This document shows, piece after piece, positions 31,347 to 37,614 of a stretch of DNA of 37,614 bases (positions within the stretch are counted from its first letter, which is position 1; each line of letters opens with the position of its first letter). The stretch covers positions 1 through 37,614 of the forward strand of contig JAQURJ010000013.1 of the NCBI GenBank assembly GCA_028715705.1, read 5' to 3'. A program made the translations under genes and the position numbers. The notes below the pieces were generated by a model. The model was not told the DNA's origin, ran no database searches, and saw nothing but the letters and a program-made list of their open reading frames with translations. This DNA is from Phycisphaerae bacterium. GTDB lineage: Bacteria > Planctomycetota > Phycisphaerae > Sedimentisphaerales > Anaerobacaceae.

Positions 31347-32099
31347 TTATTTCGCAGCTTCGGTAAGGATTTCATCTGGAATGTCGAAGTTAGCATAGAC
31401 GTTCTGTACGTCATCGTGTTCCTCAAAGTCGTCCATAAGGCCGAGTATTTTTTTTGCGGTTTCGGCATCATCCACCGGAACGGTATTTGCGGGTATCATT
31501 GATATCTCGGCTGTTTCGGGCTGTATACCGATATCGGTGACGGCTTTTTTAAGGTCGTCAAAGATCGTCGGCTCGCATGTTATTTCATAAATATCGGCTG
31601 TGGCAGTCATGTCATCGGCGCCGGCTCCAAGTACAACATCCATCAGTTTGTCTTCATCGATCTTGGATTTGTCGATAGTGACAAGCCCTTTCTTGGTAAA
31701 CATCCAGGCAACACATCCGCTCGTACCCATTGAGCCGCCGCGACGTTCGAATATTTTTTTAATTTCCGGTGCGGTGCGGTTACGGTTGTCTGTGAGAGCT
31801 TCAACCATTATGGCTATACCGCCGGGAGCGTAACCTTCGTAAAGAACTTCTTCGAAATTCGCCCCGCCGCCTTCGCCCGATCCCTTTTTAATGGCCTTTT
31901 CGATAGTATCCTTGGGCATATTCGCAGCCTTGGCCTTGTCTACTGCGTAACGAAGAGAAAGATTCTGGGAAGGGTCGCCGCCGCCCGCCTTTGCGGCAAC
32001 GATAATTAGCCGTGCGATCTTGCTCCAGACTTTGCCTCTTTTGGCGTCGTTAGCCGCTTTTTTGTGTTTTATTCCAGCCCAGTGCGAATGCCCAGACAT
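31347..32099 (-). CDS. yebC: YebC/PmpR family protein (TACO1 family)
   Basis: Conserved bacterial protein of the TACO1 family. Members have been described as DNA-binding regulators and, more recently, as translation factors helping ribosomes at proline stretches; which applies here is unknown. It is 250 aa. The N-terminus MSGHSHWAGIKHKKAANDAKRG is highly diagnostic, followed by KAKAANMPKDTIEKAIKKG, YEGYAPGGIAIMVEALTDN and FERRGGSMGTSGCVAWMF. The acidic C-terminal domain ends DDFEEHDDVQNVYANFD. It has a good promoter (32142-32171), a GAGGAG site and probably forms a two-gene unit with accD. Confidence 0.95.
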   Translation of the reverse strand: MSGHSHWAGIKHKKAANDAKRGKVWSKIARLIIVAAKAGGGDPSQNLSLRYAVDKAKAANMPKDTIEKAIKKGSGEGGGANFEEVLYEGYAPGGIAIMVEALTDNRNRTAPEIKKIFERRGGSMGTSGCVAWMFTKKGLVTIDKSKIDEDKLMDVVLGAGADDMTATADIYEITCEPTIFDDLKKAVTDIGIQPETAEISMIPANTVPVDDAETAKKILGLMDDFEEHDDVQNVYANFDIPDEILTEAAK

Positions 32100-32141
32100 A
32101 AAAACTCCTCATTGCTAAAGTAAACTCATCAAAAACGGCGC

Positions 32142-32171
32142 ATTATACCGCACAAGATAACAGTTTTGCAA
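32142..32171 (-). promoter_or_regulatory. Sigma-70 promoter of yebC-accD
   Basis: Minus strand TTGCAA (32171-32166), 18-bp spacer, TATAAT (32147-32142), leader about 35 nt. Confidence 0.65.
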
Positions 32172-32261
32172 ATTTTTTTGCCGGAGTTTAAAAACACTAA
32201 CGCGCGCTCTGTCTTGTGCAAAGCGGGCGCAGGCGTAAATCATTCTATACCGGACAAACTT

Positions 32262-32630
32262 CTACTCGGTCTGCACAGCCTTCATTTTTTCTTCAAGCGC
32301 ACCTTTATAGATTTCGATGTGATCCCGAAGGGTTTTCAAGCTTGCCGTTATCTGATCAACCTCGGTTTTAAGTTTTTTGCCCTCTTCGGATGCCATTTTT
32401 GTTACATCAAGCTCTTTCATTTTGGCCATGACCTTATCGATCGCGACTTGTTTATCCGCGATAGCCTTCGTATAGGTCTCGACCTTGGCCTTTAGCTGGT
32501 CAACCGATAATGTCGGCGCTTCGGCTTTAACTTCGGCGGTCGGCTTGCTTGCATCGACGCCTTTTTTGCCGCAGCCTGCAAGACCTAAAACCAGTATCAC
32601 AGCCACTGACAATAAAACTAAGTTCTTCAT
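32262..32630 (-). CDS. Small coiled-coil lipoprotein, 122 aa
   Basis: No family recognised. The signal peptide ends in a strong lipobox LAGC (Cys20). A short Lys/Ala/Glu-rich linker follows, and from about residue 42 the protein is one long charged helix with heptad-like hydrophobic spacing (LKAKVETYTKAIADKQVAIDKV... LKTEVDQITASLKTLRDHIEIY). It is probably a coiled-coil envelope spacer, somewhat like Lpp in design though not in sequence. The ribosome site is AGGGGT with an A-rich spacer. It follows the ferritin-like gene by 25 bp on the same strand, so they are probably cotranscribed. Confidence 0.75.
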   Translation of the reverse strand: MKNLVLLSVAVILVLGLAGCGKKGVDASKPTAEVKAEAPTLSVDQLKAKVETYTKAIADKQVAIDKVMAKMKELDVTKMASEEGKKLKTEVDQITASLKTLRDHIEIYKGALEEKMKAVQTE

Positions 32631-32655
32631 TTTTTTACCCCTTTCATAAAAATAA

Positions 32656-33111
32656 TTAATCTTCCTTTAACATCACATCATCATACTCAATCTCAAACCG
32701 CAGTTTATGTTTTGCCTCCTGTTCGGCAAGCCACAAAAATAGGTTCGACACTTCCGCGGATGAGGCGTTTTCAGCCATCTGCATATAAAGTTTGTACGCG
32801 GCTTTTTCTCTTTTCATAGCGTGGATCAATGCGTCCTGATAAGTCATACTACCGCTGGGCTGGCCGCCGACTACAATATCAGCAAGGCCCAGGTCGGCGA
32901 TACATTCATCGGGAACGGGCATTTGGCCGCCTTTTTTGATATCTTCAAGTTTCTTCTTGTGTCCAAGTTCCTCGGCTGCGAAATTCTCAAATACTTTCTT
33001 CATAGCCGCGTTGCCCAGCTTAGCGGCAAGTGATTTGTAAAATTCATGAGCCTGCTGCTCCTGGCTAATAGTGAAATCCAAAACTTGTTCGATCGACTCG
33101 AATTTTTCCAT
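32656..33111 (-). CDS. Ferritin-like diiron protein (rubrerythrin family, no rubredoxin domain)
   Basis: Four-helix-bundle protein, 151 aa, of the rubrerythrin/ferritin-like superfamily, likely cytosolic and acting in peroxide or iron handling. A full diiron ligand set is visible: Glu18 on helix 1, E48-x-x-H51 on helix 2 (AAEELGHKK), Glu102 on helix 3 (MKREKAAYKLY) and E132-x-x-H135 on helix 4 (AEQEAKHKL). The C-terminal rubredoxin Cys4 domain of classical rubrerythrin is absent; the protein stops soon after helix 4. An insert between helices 2 and 3 (PVPDECIADLGLADIVVG) is usual for this subgroup. The lipoprotein gene follows closely. Substrate and electron donor cannot be told. Confidence 0.9.
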   Translation of the reverse strand: MEKFESIEQVLDFTISQEQQAHEFYKSLAAKLGNAAMKKVFENFAAEELGHKKKLEDIKKGGQMPVPDECIADLGLADIVVGGQPSGSMTYQDALIHAMKREKAAYKLYMQMAENASSAEVSNLFLWLAEQEAKHKLRFEIEYDDVMLKED

Positions 33112-33231
33112 AATTTTTCTTAAATCCTTTTATTGAAACTCGCACAGAAATTTCCTGCTCACAACTTCTCTATGTTCATTATCTCAACTATTTCACCTCG
33201 CACATAAAAACTAACTGTGTCTTTTTTTCCC

Positions 33232-34083
33232 TTACTGATTCGTGTCTTTTTTGCCTCCGAATATTCCCTTGATGCCCTCGGTTATTTTTTTGCCTTCTTC
33301 TGTGATCGTTTTTCCGCCTTCGGTTATAGCTTTTGTTCCTTCGCCAACAACAGAAGTGCCCATCGCGCCAAGTTTTTTCACACCTGAACTAAGGTCGCCG
33401 AGCAAATCATCCGGAATTACACCTGCGCCTTGCTTGGCGATGCCGACAGCGATAGCGGCGAGAACTTCCTGCGAAACCAGGCCGATATTGAGGTCTTTTT
33501 CCGTTCCGATATCCGTAAGTTTAATCGGATCGAGTCTGATAATAAGTCCTTTTGGCTCTTCCTGACCGGGAAGCTGCATAAGTTTTACATGCACGACGAT
33601 ATTGCGAAGTTCAAGTTCCTGGACGTTAAGCTTTTTGCCCTCTTTTTGCGGTTCCGGTTCTGGCTTGGGCTGTTCTTCTGTTTTTGGGATATTGTTCAGA
33701 ACTGTTTTCAGGTTGCTGCCAAGCCCCTTCTGTTCAAAATAAACTTCCATTCCGTCAAGAAGTATCTGCTTTATCTGGACAGTATCGGAGGTGAGCGAAC
33801 CGATATCGACGGCTACTTTTGTCTGATTAAGTTTCAGCAGGTGCGGATAGCCGAAACCTTCTGGATTACCGACGTCAAGACCATTAAGTTCGAGCTTGCC
33901 GCCGAGAATGGATAGATCGACGTTTTTGAGAGTTACAGGAACGCCCAAAGCTTTAGAGGCCTGAGTTTGCACACCAACTTTGATGGCGGAATTGGCGAAC
34001 AGGAACACGGCCCCTATCACAATAACCAGCAGTACGACAATAACAATCAGAATCGTGTACAAGATTTTTAAGGATTTTTTCAT
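33232..34083 (-). CDS. AsmA-like membrane-anchored protein
   Basis: 283 aa with one N-terminal membrane anchor (about residues 8-30, ILYTILIVIVVLLVIVIG), then periplasmic sequence. SKALGVPVTLKNVDLSILGG followed by KLELNGLDVGNPEGF is the repeating beta-groove pattern of AsmA/DUF748 proteins, implicated in lipid transport or outer-membrane assembly in other bacteria. A Pro/Glu/Lys linker (about 135-150) separates a second similar segment (LNVQELELRNIVVHVKL). The last 50 residues contain a short repeated word (ITEGGKTITEEGKKITEGIK). It is shorter than classical AsmA and may be a single-module version. The ribosome site is AGGGGC with an A-rich spacer. Confidence 0.75.
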   Translation of the reverse strand: MKKSLKILYTILIVIVVLLVIVIGAVFLFANSAIKVGVQTQASKALGVPVTLKNVDLSILGGKLELNGLDVGNPEGFGYPHLLKLNQTKVAVDIGSLTSDTVQIKQILLDGMEVYFEQKGLGSNLKTVLNNIPKTEEQPKPEPEPQKEGKKLNVQELELRNIVVHVKLMQLPGQEEPKGLIIRLDPIKLTDIGTEKDLNIGLVSQEVLAAIAVGIAKQGAGVIPDDLLGDLSSGVKKLGAMGTSVVGEGTKAITEGGKTITEEGKKITEGIKGIFGGKKDTNQ

Positions 34084-34170
34084 TTTTTGCCCCTTTCAAA
34101 TAAGGCCCCCAATTATGTGTTTCATTCCGATATTTTCATATAGACAAATACATTTGTCAACTTAAAATTC

Positions 34171-34210
34171 AAAAAGGTGCGCCATGGACAAATTTATCCA
34201 TGACGCACCT
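34171..34210 (-). terminator. Intrinsic terminator of hsp20
   Basis: Arms 34175-34188 and 34197-34210 pair at 13 of 14 positions around an eight-base loop, followed on the minus strand by TTTTT. The outer arm AGGTGCG resembles the ppdK terminator. Confidence 0.85.
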
Positions 34211-34233
34211 TCTATATTTTCAAGCCGCTGTTT

Positions 34234-34683
34234 TTATTCGCCTTTGATTTTAACCTTGATGGCTTTTGCTTTTTCGACTTTCGGCAGCTTGATATTCAAG
34301 ACGCCGTTTTTGCAGGAAGCGTCGATCTTTGAAGTATCCACTTCGGAAGGCAAATTGACATCTCTTCGGAATGAACCATAAGAACGCTCCACGTAGTAAT
34401 AGCCTTTTCCTTCCTTCTCTTCTTCCTGCTTTTTCTCGCCGGAGATAGTCAGCAAGTTGCCATGCACAGAAATATCGACATCTTCGGCGTTGCAGCCGGG
34501 AATTTCAGCCTTGACGGTTATTTCGTTTTCGTTTTCCTGCACGTCAAGAGCGGGCCAAAAAGCATGTGTTGAACGAGTGGTTGTCCAAGGCAATTCCCAG
34601 CCCCTGAAGAAAGAGCTGAACAAATCATCAATATCATTGTGCAGTCTGTTAAGGTCACTTCTGTCTTTTTTTACAAGAGCCAT
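34234..34683 (-). CDS. Small heat-shock protein, Hsp20/alpha-crystallin family
   Basis: ATP-independent holdase chaperone that binds unfolding proteins as large oligomers. It is 149 aa, standard. A short N-terminal arm (LNRLHNDIDDLFSSFFRGWE) precedes the alpha-crystallin domain from about 45 to 140: PALDVQENENEITVKAEIPG, DVDISVHGNLLTISGEKK, YGSFRRDVNLPSEVD and CKNGVLNIKLPK. The C-terminal IKVKI fits the I-x-I/V motif that docks neighbouring dimers. The ribosome site is AAAGGAAG. A near-perfect dyad lies 65-75 bp upstream and may be an operator. It has its own terminator, so it is monocistronic. Confidence 0.94.
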   Translation of the reverse strand: MALVKKDRSDLNRLHNDIDDLFSSFFRGWELPWTTTRSTHAFWPALDVQENENEITVKAEIPGCNAEDVDISVHGNLLTISGEKKQEEEKEGKGYYYVERSYGSFRRDVNLPSEVDTSKIDASCKNGVLNIKLPKVEKAKAIKVKIKGE

Positions 34684-34747
34684 AATGGAAACTTCCTTTC
34701 AAATTATATTAAAGTTATCATCATTAAAATTTACACGGATTCATATC

Positions 34748-34758
34748 GGGAAATTCCC
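34748..34758. promoter_or_regulatory. Dyad upstream of hsp20, possible operator
   Basis: GGGAAATTCCC with flanking ATATC and TATAT, so ten-base half-sites match at nine positions around a central A. On the minus strand a TTGATA overlaps its upstream edge. It is not a CIRCE element. Confidence 0.35.
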
Positions 34759-34845
34759 TATATCAACCGCCAAAAATGCTTAATTTTCACTTAACACCAT
34801 TTGTTACGCTCTACTCGCAAAAAGCGTGCCAGTTTTGCGATGTAA

Positions 34846-35307
34846 AAAACCCGATTTTTTTGCCAAAAAATTGAGGCGTTTTACAATCAGCACAGCCTCG
34901 CATGGCTTAGTCATAGCGGTTTTACCGCTCCGAGGCCAGATGCCAACAGGGGCATTGAGTGGCTGTGGTCTTTTGGCGGCGGAGAAGCTTGCGGCTTTAT
35001 CGACCCAAAAACCGATAGAAAAGGCTTATGCCGTGTTGGTATCGCAAATAAAAAACTCGGAATTGCTTTGGAAATGACTTTCAAGAAACAACAATTGCCT
35101 GTAGTGACAAATTGGCAGCATTGGGGGATGGGCGATTATACCTGTGCCCTTGAGCCCGGCACAAATAATACGATGGGACAAACCGCTGCGAAAAAAGAAA
35201 AGACGCTTATATATCTAAAGCCCGGAAAGAGCATGGAATTTGGCCTTCGGTTCAATATTTTGACCGAAGCTAAAGAGATAAGCGATTTTATGAAAAGCGG
35301 CGGCTGA
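34846..35307 (+). pseudogene. Decayed DUF4432 (aldose-epimerase-like) gene remnant
   Basis: A 153-codon open stretch follows a TAA at 34843-34845 and has no usable start codon before an internal ATG at 35068. Its first part reads HSLAWLSHSGFTAPRPDA then GIEWLWSFGGG, like the N-terminal sugar-binding edge of DUF4432 proteins. From about 35080 it reads LPVVTNWQHWGMGDYTCALE then PGTNNTMG and LKPGKSMEFGLRF, like the C-terminal end of the same family. Intact members are about twice this length, so the middle appears deleted. No ribosome site or promoter was found. A truncated working protein from the internal ATG (79 aa) is possible but unlikely. Family match is from recall of motifs. Confidence 0.6.
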
Positions 35308-35323
35308 CATTCAGCGGCATTGA

Positions 35324-36478
35324 TCAGCCGCGCGAATAGCGTTTAGCAAGGCAGACCACAAAAAGTGCCATCAGAAAGCCCCCGCTCAGCGCTTCGCACA
35401 TAGCGAGTTTGCGGCAAAAACCCTCTGGTGAAGGCGACAGATCGCCGTAACCAAGCGTGGTAAAAGTCACCGTACTGAAATAAAGTCCCTGGAAAAAGCT
35501 CGCCCCCGTATCTTCTCCATAGCGATGAAGCGTATGCGGCTGGGCATAAAAAAAACCACAGACAATTATCACGAGTATGCTTGCGGCAAGCACTCGCCAC
35601 GGTTTCTCACCGTAGCCGAAAAGAAGTTTGCCCAAAATAAATTCCGGCAAAAGCATAAGCCCTCTGGCAAATCGCATTATTTTTCGAAGAGACGACAGGT
35701 TATCATAGCCGTCACCGCGAAATTTCTTCCACAATGCCGCGCAGCGTTCATTATAAAAGTATTGCCCCGCAAGCTGGTAGTGCCCCGCTTCCTGAGCGGA
35801 TTGTTTAACAAATCGCCAGAAGCTCTCGTCCTCACCGAATGTCTTTCGTCCGAAAGTAATTTCGTCTGTTACCGGCACTGCGCGGCTTGAGGCGTAAACG
35901 CCGTTGAAATCAACTTCACCCAAAAATTTAACGCCGGAAAAATTCGCTCCTCGGACGAAATGGGAATTCACGAACCGAGCCGAAGATTTGAAAGTAACCG
36001 AACCCCAAAGCGAATAGCCCTTGAATTCGGTGGTACGGAACTTGGCGTCACCGCAGATGGTCGCGTTCTTAAATGTCACTACCCCGCCGAAAGTGCACCC
36101 GTCGAAACTTGCGGCGCCTTTGAACTGTGCGTTACGAAATCGCGCTTGCGCTAAAAATTCGCTACTGTTGAACACCGCGTCTTTTTCAAAAACAACCGTG
36201 ACACTGTCAGGTTCGGTCCACGGAGCGCAGAATATCACGTTATCGTCAAATTGGCACTTATCAAAAACAAGACTCTGACCAAGAGTAACGACTTTGCCGC
36301 TCTCGGTGTTGTTTATGTTTAATGCTCCGGCACCGAATCGAAGAGGCTCTTCGATAATTGAATTTATATCCAAAACGCCGGTAACACGGCATTGAGTCAA
36401 TAAAATATCTTCACCGCTGGCAAGGGCTGTAAGAATTTGTTCGGCGGGAATTGTCTTTTTATTTTGCTCGAGCGCCAT
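35324..36478 (-). CDS. Pentapeptide-repeat protein fused to a two-helix potassium channel
   Basis: 384 aa in three parts. Residues about 60-205 have loose pentapeptide repeats with Phe every fifth residue (FRNAQFKGAASFDGCTF, FVNSHFVRGANFSGVKF), which should coil into a right-handed beta-helix in the cytosol. Residues 216-255 are an aromatic, amphipathic helical linker (FWRFVKQSAQEAGHYQLAGQ). Then comes a channel module: TM1 at 294-312, pore helix, selectivity filter TTLGYGD at 340-346, and TM2 near 357-378. The filter is that of K+ channels. No RCK or cyclic-nucleotide domain is present, so the repeat domain may gate or anchor the pore. The PfkB gene lies 12 bp upstream on the same strand, so both are probably cotranscribed. 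Confidence 0.88.
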   Translation of the reverse strand: MALEQNKKTIPAEQILTALASGEDILLTQCRVTGVLDINSIIEEPLRFGAGALNINNTESGKVVTLGQSLVFDKCQFDDNVIFCAPWTEPDSVTVVFEKDAVFNSSEFLAQARFRNAQFKGAASFDGCTFGGVVTFKNATICGDAKFRTTEFKGYSLWGSVTFKSSARFVNSHFVRGANFSGVKFLGEVDFNGVYASSRAVPVTDEITFGRKTFGEDESFWRFVKQSAQEAGHYQLAGQYFYNERCAALWKKFRGDGYDNLSSLRKIMRFARGLMLLPEFILGKLLFGYGEKPWRVLAASILVIIVCGFFYAQPHTLHRYGEDTGASFFQGLYFSTVTFTTLGYGDLSPSPEGFCRKLAMCEALSGGFLMALFVVCLAKRYSRG

Positions 36479-36490
36479 AGAAGATTTCTA

Positions 36491-37459
36491 TTATTGTCTC
36501 CGGTCGATGTCCTGGGTCTGGAGAAGTTGGATAATCTCGGCTTTTGTTGGCAGTGCTTCTATGCACCCGAATTTTGTGCAGGCAAGCGCGCCCGCTGCGC
36601 TAGCAAAGACAACCGCCTTGCGAATATCGTCTCCAGATGCGCAGGATGCCGCCAAAGCACCCGCAAAGGCGTCTCCGGTGCAGGTTTGATCCACAAGTTC
36701 TATTTCAAACGCCGGTATGTGTGTTGCGCTGTCACGGTCAACCACCATACAGCCGCGTTTTCCCATCGTGATAATGGCGCAGGATGCCCCGCGGGCTACC
36801 ATATCAGACCCGATGAGTTTGGCTTCTTTCAAATTGTTTTCGCCTCGCTCGGTGATCTGTGCAGCCTCATAGAGATTGGCCATGAGGCAATTGGCGATAA
36901 AATATTCCGCCGGCGGCGGCCCGTCGATTTCGCTGGTCGTTTGGGTAATGGGCCTTGCTGGATTTAAGATAACCTTCGTACCATGAATTTCTGCGGTCTT
37001 TATCGCACAGATTACCGCGTCTTGAGGTAAATGACCGTGAATTAAGCAGATATCCGCCTGACCGATTACTGATTCCGCTGCTTCGATATCCATCGGACCA
37101 AGCGCACTGTTCGCTCCGCAGCAGATACAGCTTGCGTTCTCACCCAAAGAATCTACCATTGTAAAAATAGTTCCCGTCTTTCTCGCTGCGGCTGTGCGGA
37201 GAAAATCAGTCTTAACCTTGTATTCGATAAGACTGTCGCGAACAAGGCTGCCGAATGGGTCGCCGCCGATCTTGCTGACAAGGTAAGCGTCGCAATCGCA
37301 ATGCGCAGCGCAGACAGCCTGATTCGGGCCGGGGCCAGCAACCGTGTAGGATAAGTCCGTTCCGCTCACACTTTTGCCCGCCTGCGGGAAATGATTGCAA
37401 CGAATGGCCATATCTATATAGGTCGAACCAATAATAACAACTTTGGGCCTTTTGGTCAT
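36491..37459 (-). CDS. PfkB/ribokinase-family sugar kinase
   Basis: Cytosolic kinase of the ribokinase superfamily, 322 aa, normal length. The N-terminal substrate motif reads AGPGPNQAVCAA where ribokinases have GGKGANQA. The C-terminal signature reads DQTCTGDAFAGALAASCASG; the catalytic Asp is kept, but the anion-hole GAGD is changed to CTGD. NPARP and IITMGKRGCMVV blocks match ribokinase, so ribose or a related pentose/hexose is the best guess at substrate, with low certainty because of the changed motifs. The ribosome site is AAAGGAAG. It is first of two genes with the pentapeptide channel; an inverted repeat CTACAA/TTGTAG lies 38 bp upstream. Confidence 0.9.
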   Translation of the reverse strand: MTKRPKVVIIGSTYIDMAIRCNHFPQAGKSVSGTDLSYTVAGPGPNQAVCAAHCDCDAYLVSKIGGDPFGSLVRDSLIEYKVKTDFLRTAAARKTGTIFTMVDSLGENASCICCGANSALGPMDIEAAESVIGQADICLIHGHLPQDAVICAIKTAEIHGTKVILNPARPITQTTSEIDGPPPAEYFIANCLMANLYEAAQITERGENNLKEAKLIGSDMVARGASCAIITMGKRGCMVVDRDSATHIPAFEIELVDQTCTGDAFAGALAASCASGDDIRKAVVFASAAGALACTKFGCIEALPTKAEIIQLLQTQDIDRRQ

Positions 37460-37497
37460 AAGCTTCCTTTGAAAATCACCGTTTCCGGCAATATAAC

Positions 37498-37517
37498 CTA
37501 CAATAAATTAGTTGTAG
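37498..37517. promoter_or_regulatory. Inverted repeat upstream of the PfkB gene
   Basis: CTACAA, eight bases, TTGTAG. It lies beside a minus-strand TATATT, so it could be a repressor site for the kinase-channel pair. Confidence 0.3.
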
Positions 37518-37583
37518 AGCCTGTTGCATAAATAATTGCCAGGAATTGCTCTTTTAACAAGTGAATAAATCCAGTTTTTCGGT

Positions 37584-37589
37584 TATAAT
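37584..37589 (+). promoter_or_regulatory. Possible -10 box for a gene beyond the window
   Basis: TATAAT on the + strand with an ATG at 37611-37613 downstream. The -35 is weak and the gene itself is outside the window. Confidence 0.3.
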
Positions 37590-37614
37590 AGACTTAACGG
37601 ATTGCTAAACATGT

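Noticed and set aside
32186-32261. Terminator after the coiled-coil lipoprotein gene
   Set aside because: GC-rich words are present, but no stem with a following T-run could be drawn.
1-37614. CRISPR arrays, tRNAs, toxin-antitoxin pairs, prophage genes
   Set aside because: None seen; repeated elements are irregular and there are no spacers of constant length, cloverleaf-like sequences or recognisable phage proteins.

Overview
This 37.6 kb window is chromosomal, mostly core-metabolism DNA. It probably comes from a planctomycete of the Phycisphaerae/Sedimentisphaerales type. That assignment is inferred from gene content, from Asp-Pro-Asn and Glu-Pro-Asn rich tails on exported proteins, from a bacterial type A RNase P RNA, and from the many degenerate microrepeats between genes. 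It was not tested by a search. No tRNA, rRNA, CRISPR array, prophage or transposase gene was seen.

Layout. 1-4565 (+): the 3' part of ahcY, a lipoprotein gene between inverted microrepeats, nadB, and an MFS exporter that starts directly after nadB and lies between 17-bp direct repeats. 4631-5216 (+): rnpB, whose P3 helix holds about 230 nt of repeat DNA including a 98-bp MITE. 5281-9486 (-): ilvB-ilvN-ilvC (branched-chain amino acids) followed by a lipoprotein gene. 9487-10452: a gene-free mosaic of microrepeats plus one hairpin-rich island. 10453-16153 (-): proS, a DUF4416 gene, a WecA-like sugar-phosphate transferase and an O-antigen-ligase-like protein. 16305-17267 (+): a YhaM-type exonuclease. 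17271-22030 (-): hisA, ppdK and aroF. 22250-22666 (+): a glycine-zipper lipoprotein. 22684-29061 (-): a tightly packed operon hisC-hisB-ispF-cysS-ruvC-[GxxExxY]-ruvA-ruvB. 29207-30508 (+): alkaline phosphatase. 30486-34683 (-): yebC-accD, a coiled-coil lipoprotein, a ferritin-like protein, an AsmA-like protein and hsp20. 34846-35307 (+): a DUF4432 pseudogene. 35324-37459 (-): a pentapeptide-repeat potassium channel and a PfkB-type sugar kinase.

The genes cover amino acid synthesis (Ile/Val/Leu, His, aromatics), NAD synthesis, the methyl cycle, isoprenoids, fatty acids, translation, recombination and polysaccharide synthesis. The most interesting signals are small insertions in essential loci: the nested repeats in rnpB P3, a repeat translated in frame inside ProS, a PD-(D/E)XK-like GxxExxY gene with inverted microrepeats placed inside the ruvCAB set, and the MFS gene between direct repeats.
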